Shown one piece after another: positions 59,939 through 64,000 of a stretch of DNA of 64,000 nt (the first letter of the stretch is position 1; every line of letters begins with the position of its first letter). The notes under the pieces were generated by a model. It worked only from the letters and a program-made list of their open reading frames with translations, ran no database searches and had not been told where the DNA came from. The DNA is taken from NCBI GenBank assembly GCA_048267965.1, contig JBLWWK010000010.1, forward strand, positions 1 to 64,000. The letters run 5' to 3'. This stretch comes from GCA-2705995 sp048267965. GTDB lineage: Bacteria > Bacteroidota > Bacteroidia > Flavobacteriales_G > Salibacteraceae. The position numbers were made by a program, and so were the translations under genes.

Positions 59939-60952
59939 TTATTTCATGTTTCGAATTACTTCAACGGCTTCGTCAATTTGTTGAGAAGTAATGTTTAAAT
60001 GTGTTACAAAGCGCAATGTATTTAGGCCCATTTGAACAGCGAGAATTCCGCGTTCCTTCAGATATTGGAGCACTTCTGCAGGGTTTTTATTCACCTGAAA
60101 AATTACAATGTTGGTTTCTACAGGAAGAACGTCAGTTACAACGGGGCTTTCTTTTAGAGCTTTTTCTAATTGTTGGGCGTGTTCAAAATCTTGTGATAAT
60201 CGGTTAAGATGGTGGTCGAGTGCGTATATACCCGCAGCGGCCAAAAATCCGGCCTGTCTCATGCCGCCTCCCATTGCTTTTCGCACACGTCTTGCTTCTT
60301 TAATAAAGGCTTTATTGCCGATAAGCAGAGAGCCGACTGGGCAACCTAAGCCTTTGCTGAGGCAAATCGAAATACTATCGACTAATTCTCCTATTTGGGC
60401 TGGTTGGGTTTTCGTTTTATTGAGGGCATTAAAAATACGCGCGCCATCCATGTGCAGTGGAAGATTGTTTTCAGAGCAAACTTCTCGAATGGCTTTAATT
60501 TCGTTGATATCCCAAATAGCTCCACCGCCTTTATTGGTGGTGTTTTCTAATGCAACCAATTGAGTTCTGGCGGCATGAATATCTTCTGAATCGTTAATAT
60601 TTTCAGCAACTTGTTGGGCTGTAAACCTTCCACGATGACCATTTAAGAGCCGAACGGAACAGTGACTATTTCTAGCGATTCCGCCCCCTTCGTAACGGTA
60701 AATATGGGCAATGTCGCTGCAAATAACTTCTCCACCGGGTTGGGTATGAACACGAATTCCAATTTGATTGGTCATGGTACCAGAAGGGCAAAACAACGCA
60801 GCTTCGTGGTTAAATAAATTAGCCGCTTTGCGTTCTAGCAGGTTAATGGTTTCGTCTTCTTGAAAAACGTCATCGCCTACTTGGGCATCAAACATGGCGT
60901 TTTTCATCTCTTGAGTAGGTTTTGTAACCGTATCGCTTCTAAAATCGATCAT
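59939..60952 (-). CDS. Low-specificity L-threonine aldolase
   Basis: PLP enzyme splitting L-threonine or allo-threonine to glycine and acetaldehyde. It has 337 residues from ATG 60952; the longer frame overlaps the cupin gene. The N-terminus MIDFRSDTVTKPTQEM is characteristic, LHMDGARIFNAL holds the Asp facing the cofactor ring, and SICLSKGLGCPVGS contains the PLP Lys. It follows the cupin gene by 16 bases in what looks like one run from the M16 gene down to here. Confidence 0.9.
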   Translation of the reverse strand: MIDFRSDTVTKPTQEMKNAMFDAQVGDDVFQEDETINLLERKAANLFNHEAALFCPSGTMTNQIGIRVHTQPGGEVICSDIAHIYRYEGGGIARNSHCSVRLLNGHRGRFTAQQVAENINDSEDIHAARTQLVALENTTNKGGGAIWDINEIKAIREVCSENNLPLHMDGARIFNALNKTKTQPAQIGELVDSISICLSKGLGCPVGSLLIGNKAFIKEARRVRKAMGGGMRQAGFLAAAGIYALDHHLNRLSQDFEHAQQLEKALKESPVVTDVLPVETNIVIFQVNKNPAEVLQYLKERGILAVQMGLNTLRFVTHLNITSQQIDEAVEVIRNMK

Positions 60953-60968
60953 GATGGGTGTGGTTTTT

Positions 60969-61331
60969 TTATTCTTCTCTATGAACTGTATCGGGAGAAA
61001 AGGCTGGCAAACAAATGGCGAGGTACTTGGCTCCGCCTGCGAACGGGGTAGAGTAGCGCACCCATTCGTTTTTCTCTGCATGAATAAGATCTCCTGCGCT
61101 GGCAAAGAAATCACCTTCTTTAGTTTCTACTTGAATTTTGCCTTCTAAAACGTAGGTGAATTCATCAAATTCGGGAGTTTGTCCGGGCTCTTCCCAACCT
61201 TGCGGACTCGACATACGGGCAATACTGATTTCAGAATTGGCGGTATTTACGGCTCCTACAAATTCTTCAATTACTTTGGGTTTGGTTCCTACAGAAGGAA
61301 TAATTGCGGGGTTTTGAATGATTTTAGCCAT
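60969..61331 (-). CDS. Cupin-domain protein
   Basis: 120 residues from ATG 61331, starting MAKIIQNPAIIP; the longer frame from 61373 overlaps further into the deacylase gene. A single cupin barrel is present, with EFDEFTYVLEGKIQVE (motif 1) and GDLIHAEKNEWVRYS (motif 2). The motif 1 His pair of classic cupins is replaced by Glu/Asp-rich residues, so metal binding is uncertain. It overlaps the deacylase stop by 8 bases. No substrate can be given. Confidence 0.8.
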   Translation of the reverse strand: MAKIIQNPAIIPSVGTKPKVIEEFVGAVNTANSEISIARMSSPQGWEEPGQTPEFDEFTYVLEGKIQVETKEGDFFASAGDLIHAEKNEWVRYSTPFAGGAKYLAICLPAFSPDTVHREE

Positions 61332-62289
61332 TTTGTTTCGGTTTTGAGAGCGTGCCAATATGAAAAAGGGCATCTCCTTGGTTAATTACAGGCATGTTAT
61401 TGTGGCCAATAATATAGCCATTATACGGTGATTTTACCTTTACGCGAAAGTTTCCGAACGGATCAGAAACGGTTCCTAGCAAATCTCCTTTTTCAATAAA
61501 TTGCCCACTGGTTGCGTGTAAAATAAAGACGCCTGAGCTTCTGGCACGAACCCAATAACTTTTGTCACAAAATACTTGGTTGTAGGTCTGCTTGGTACTT
61601 TGTGTTTTCATGCCCAAATGGTGCAAAACGCGTTCGGTGCCTTCGATGGCTTCTTGAATAGAAAACTCATCGATTCGCATGGCTTCGCCTCCTTCGTACA
61701 CCAGAAATGGAATTCGTTTTTTACGGGCCGTTTTGCGCAGCGATTTATCGATAAGCGGAGAAATTAGCTTCACTGGTGCGGCAAAGGCTTGAGCTAATTC
61801 AGCTGTTTTAGGGTCTTTTAACGCATAGCGAATCTGCGGAAAATTATGTCGGCTAGCCCCGCCTGTATGGAAATCGATTCCGTAATTGGCCAGCGGTAAA
61901 ATTTTCTGCGTTAAAAAATGAGCCACTCTGCTTGCTAAAGAGCCGGTAGAACTGCCCGGAAAACTGCGGTTAATGTCTTTACCGTCTGGAACTTGACGAG
62001 AAAAGTTTAAAAAGCCGTAGATGTTCAAAATCGGAATAGCAATGACGTTTCCTTTCTCGAGCGATTCTAGGTAATCGTCAAAAATAAGTCTGCGAATAAT
62101 CTCAATGCCGTTTACTTCGTCTCCATGTAAACCGCCCATAAGTAGCACGGTAGGACCCGGATTTTTGCTTCGGTAAACATACACAGGTAAGTCGATGTGT
62201 GTGCCCGAAGGTAAGCGAGCCACATTGAAATTGATCATCTGGTTTTTACCAGGCGCCACATTTACACCGTTGATTATGAAATCATCCAT
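61324..62289 (-). CDS. AstE/AspA-type zinc deacylase (succinylglutamate desuccinylase/aspartoacylase family)
   Basis: 321 residues of the M14-like deacylase family. GLHGDEVNG holds the first Zn ligands (HxxE), IDFHTGGASRH the next His, and VYEGGEA the catalytic Glu; a C-terminal beta region covers the active site. Substrates in the family range from N-acyl amino acids to peptides, and none is indicated here. It follows the O-methyltransferase gene by 8 bases and overlaps the cupin by 8 bases, so it is part of a tightly packed minus-strand run. Confidence 0.87.
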   Translation of the reverse strand: MDDFIINGVNVAPGKNQMINFNVARLPSGTHIDLPVYVYRSKNPGPTVLLMGGLHGDEVNGIEIIRRLIFDDYLESLEKGNVIAIPILNIYGFLNFSRQVPDGKDINRSFPGSSTGSLASRVAHFLTQKILPLANYGIDFHTGGASRHNFPQIRYALKDPKTAELAQAFAAPVKLISPLIDKSLRKTARKKRIPFLVYEGGEAMRIDEFSIQEAIEGTERVLHHLGMKTQSTKQTYNQVFCDKSYWVRARSSGVFILHATSGQFIEKGDLLGTVSDPFGNFRVKVKSPYNGYIIGHNNMPVINQGDALFHIGTLSKPKQNG

Positions 62290-62297
62290 TGGCTGTT

Positions 62298-62939
62298 TTA
62301 TAATTTTCTACAAATCATTAATCCATCTCGTATGGGGAACAACACATTTTGTACGCGACTATCTTCTTGAATTTTCTTGTTGAATTCAAGAATGGCATGA
62401 GTGTCTTGGTCGTTTTCGGTAACGGGTTCAATCACTTTTCCGCTCCACAATACATTGTCAACTATAATGTAACCATTGGGTTTTACCCGATCGATTACTA
62501 AATCGAAATAGTTAGAATAGTTGGTTTTGTCTGCATCGATAAAAACTACATCCCACTCAACATCAAGGGTGGGAACAATTTCAAGGGCATTACCAATGTG
62601 CAATTCAATGTTGTTGGTAATACCCGCTTTTTCGAAATAGTGCGCAGTGAAATCTTCTAACTCTTCGTTAATATCGATGGTATGGATTTTTCCGCTAGGT
62701 TGTAATCCTTCAGACCAACAAATGCTCGAATAGCCTGTATACGTGCCAATCTCTAGCAAGTCTTTGGGCGCAATCATGTGGCTAAGCATGCTAATTACCC
62801 GGCCTTGTAAGTGCCCAGCCAGCATTCTGGGATTGAGCACTTTTTGGTGGGTATCTCGGTATAATTGATACAGTAACTCTGGTTCTTGTTCAGAATGTTG
62901 GTTAATGTAATTTTCTAATCGAGAATCAAGAAAATCCAT
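62298..62939 (-). CDS. Class I SAM O-methyltransferase (caffeoyl-CoA type)
   Basis: 213 residues from ATG 62939 (MDFLDSRLENYI), which gives the normal length; an upstream ATG overlaps the previous gene. The SAM motif I is LLEIGTYTGYSSICW, with IHTIDINEE and DVVFIDADKTNYSNYFDL downstream, where the Asp residues bind metal. The family methylates catechol-like or other hydroxyl groups with a divalent cation. The substrate is unknown. It starts 2 bases after the acidic protein gene. Confidence 0.9.
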   Translation of the reverse strand: MDFLDSRLENYINQHSEQEPELLYQLYRDTHQKVLNPRMLAGHLQGRVISMLSHMIAPKDLLEIGTYTGYSSICWSEGLQPSGKIHTIDINEELEDFTAHYFEKAGITNNIELHIGNALEIVPTLDVEWDVVFIDADKTNYSNYFDLVIDRVKPNGYIIVDNVLWSGKVIEPVTENDQDTHAILEFNKKIQEDSRVQNVLFPIRDGLMICRKL

Positions 62940-62941
62940 GC

Positions 62942-63427
62942 TTAGTTGCTTTCGTTTTCTGGCCAAACAAAATCACCTTCTTCATCGATTAATGGTCCCC
63001 ATTGAATTTCTGAAACTTGGTCTTCATCGAACCAAAACATCAAATTTACTTCAGGATAGGTTAGTAATTCCATAGGAGGTTCAGACTCGTCACCTTCAAT
63101 TTCTTCTTCGATAATTTCACCAAAGTCGAAGTTTTTAAGAGCAGTTTCTAGTGCTTCTTTTGAAAGACCCATGAGTTCAACATTGTCTAAAGTAGAAGCA
63201 GTGTTGCTGGTAGTAATACCGGTTAACGTCCAATCTTCGTCTTCGTCAAAAGAAAGAGAAATTTCAAGCTCATCGTAATGCCAAGCTTCTGTGTTTTCAT
63301 CTTCTTCACTGCCAAAAGCAAAACGCTCAATTTCGCTTGGTTCACCCAATGCTGCTTTTACTTCTGCTTTGCTTAGGCCAAATGTTAAATTCTCTAATCC
63401 TTTTCCGATTAATATTGTCTGTTTCAT
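62942..63427 (-). CDS. Acidic conserved hypothetical protein
   Basis: 161 residues, strongly acidic (EEEIEGDESEPP), without a signal peptide. The N-terminal ENLTFGLSKAEVKAALGEP has the G-x5-V-x3-LG-P pattern seen in BamE/SmpA-like repeats, but acidity and lack of lipobox argue against BamE. I recognise no family. It is immediately upstream of the O-methyltransferase gene. Confidence 0.7.
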   Translation of the reverse strand: MKQTILIGKGLENLTFGLSKAEVKAALGEPSEIERFAFGSEEDENTEAWHYDELEISLSFDEDEDWTLTGITTSNTASTLDNVELMGLSKEALETALKNFDFGEIIEEEIEGDESEPPMELLTYPEVNLMFWFDEDQVSEIQWGPLIDEEGDFVWPENESN

Positions 63428-63484
63428 GCTGTAAATTTTTTTAGAAATTTAAGGTAAAGTTCGATTTCTAATGTATAGTGAATA

Positions 63485-64000
63485 TTACCTAGGTAAAAAG
63501 GTTAAACTGCTGCGTTGACTTGGCTCAAAGATTTCATTAGCAATATCTTGAAGCTCTTCTGCCGTAATAAGGTCAATATCTTTATAGATGGTTTCTAAAT
63601 CGTCTACTTGGTCAAAAGATAAAAGGCTTTTTCCTAAGGCCATCATTAAGCTAGAACCACTTTCTTGACTCAATGCAATTTGGCCTTTAAGCTGTTCTTT
63701 AGCACTTGAAAGTTGACGAATACCGAGCTTTTGCTTGCGCAGTTTATCGAGTTCTTTTTGAATAAGTTCGGTAGCTTTTGGCAGGCTGCTTTTATCAGTG
63801 CCTAAATACACGCTAAAAATACCTGTATCTGAATAAGCGGTGTAGTTCGACTCTAAGTTATAGGCAAATCCATACTTCTCGCTAATGTTTAGGTTCAGGC
63901 GGCTATTCATAGCAGGCCCTCCTAAGATGTTATTGAGTAAGATGAGCGCTCGTCTTCTTGAGTCTGCATGAGAATAAGCCGTATTACCCAACATCAAATG
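63485..64000 (-). CDS. M16 insulinase-type metalloprotease, C-terminal part (5' end beyond window)
   Basis: The last approximately 170 residues of an M16-family peptidase, truncated at the right edge. RRRALILLNNILGGPAMNSR and ISEKYGFAYNLESNYTAYSD are typical of the second half of M16 subunits, which pairs with a catalytic half to enclose peptide substrates. The HxxEH catalytic site is not in the visible part. It is probably a processing or degrading protease of the envelope; this is inferred from family. Confidence 0.85.
   Translation of the reverse strand, partial: HLMLGNTAYSHADSRRRALILLNNILGGPAMNSRLNLNISEKYGFAYNLESNYTAYSDTGIFSVYLGTDKSSLPKATELIQKELDKLRKQKLGIRQLSSAKEQLKGQIALSQESGSSLMMALGKSLLSFDQVDDLETIYKDIDLITAEELQDIANEIFEPSQRSSLTFLPR

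Larger units (their letters stand above)
2430..61292. repeat. Dispersed 9-mer GTAGGAACC, 28 exact copies
   Basis: Plus-orientation copies start at 2430, 2526, 4977, 6753, 14489, 16178, 17766, 21949, 29577, 31544, 38123, 40639, 44506, 48236 and 59062. Minus-orientation copies (read as GGTTCCTAC) start at 2886, 4892, 10139, 11185, 21600, 32373, 36481, 38404, 44870, 46039, 53988, 57918 and 61284. Fourteen extend to GGTAGGAACC. 26 copies lie in coding sequence: 15 encode Val-Gly-Thr, 9 encode Val-Pro-Thr, and 2 use other frames. The list comes from reading by eye and may miss some. Confidence 0.85.

Noticed and set aside
60108..60563. A 151-codon plus-strand frame opposite threonine aldolase
   Set aside because: It lies within a gene having a full PLP-enzyme motif set, and its composition is that of a shadow frame.
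2430..61292. The GTAGGAACC word as a promoter or terminator component
   Set aside because: Most copies lie inside coding sequence in both orientations and none coincides with a -7 box or hairpin.
1..64000. Mobile elements, phage genes, restriction-modification or defence systems
   Set aside because: No transposase, integrase, methyltransferase-nuclease pair, toxin-antitoxin pair or flanking inverted repeat was recognised, and gene order and codon use look uniform.

Overview
The window reads as chromosomal DNA from a marine-type Bacteroidota, most likely order Flavobacteriales. The signs are two large secreted proteins with type IX secretion (T9SS) C-terminal sorting domains and SprB-like repeats, Bacteroidetes -7 promoter boxes of the form TAnnTTTG in place of sigma-70 -10 boxes, no clear Shine-Dalgarno sequences, AT-rich coding sequence, and families such as DUF6728, TIGR02757 and a ComA-like phosphosulfolactate synthase. 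I see no insertion sequence, prophage, CRISPR array, rRNA or integration site. Coding density is very high and no gene-free gap exceeds about 260 bases.

Layout. 1-3455: end of one T9SS-sorted protein and a complete SprB-repeat protein sharing its C-terminus. 3538-6389: fabG and a vWA-like membrane protein. 6383-8892 (minus): lipoprotein and uvrB. 8933-10022: three overlapping small genes beginning with a 55-residue DUF6728 protein. 9944-14115 (minus): TPR protein, ComA-like enzyme, rhodanese, DUF368 (undecaprenyl-phosphate translocase family) and aroE, tightly coupled. 14291-17609: glmM, cysteine desulfurase, metallohydrolase. 17606-23523 (minus): dihydroorotase-like protein, BatA-type protein, hydrolase, TIGR02757 protein, lolD. 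23642-24832: sucC. 24900-28736 (minus): AlkD-like repair protein, VOC and DUF1801 proteins, a cadherin-PEBP lipoprotein, hypotheticals. 28848-30413: hydrolase lipoprotein and TetR regulator. 30487-36417 (minus): a fatty-acid beta-oxidation operon led by a MarR regulator with a candidate operator. 37632-40313: a Cys-rich microprotein and a minimal ergothioneine cluster (egtB, egtD, DUF427). 41036-46467 (minus): T9SS BNR-repeat protein, glycosyltransferase, flippase. 46590-46667: tRNA-His. 46926-47992: two thioredoxin-fold paralogues. 48205-53578: two POT peptide transporters and a DPP4-like peptidase. 53643-57232: outer-membrane protein, UspA tandem protein and typA. 57377-64000: lipoproteins, SRPBCC-GyrI protein, threonine aldolase, cupin, deacylase, O-methyltransferase, hypothetical and a truncated M16 peptidase.

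The most unusual signal is not a gene. The 9-mer GTAGGAACC (reverse complement GGTTCCTAC) occurs 28 times by my reading, against roughly 0.3-0.5 expected by composition. Copies are split almost evenly between strands (15 plus, 13 minus), lie in about two dozen unrelated genes and in two intergenic gaps, and the extended form is CGGTAGGAACCG, a dyad with CGGT/ACCG arms. Sister words GTAGGAGCC (10 copies) and GTAGGATCC (5) are also in excess. Density, lack of strand bias and dispersal resemble DNA uptake sequences or HIP1-type iterated words, but the function is unknown.

A second pattern is that TTG triplets inside -7 boxes mimic upstream start codons at six genes (fabG, the TPR gene, lolD, sucC, the hydrolase at 28848 and the DPP4-like gene). 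I set their starts at the downstream ATG.
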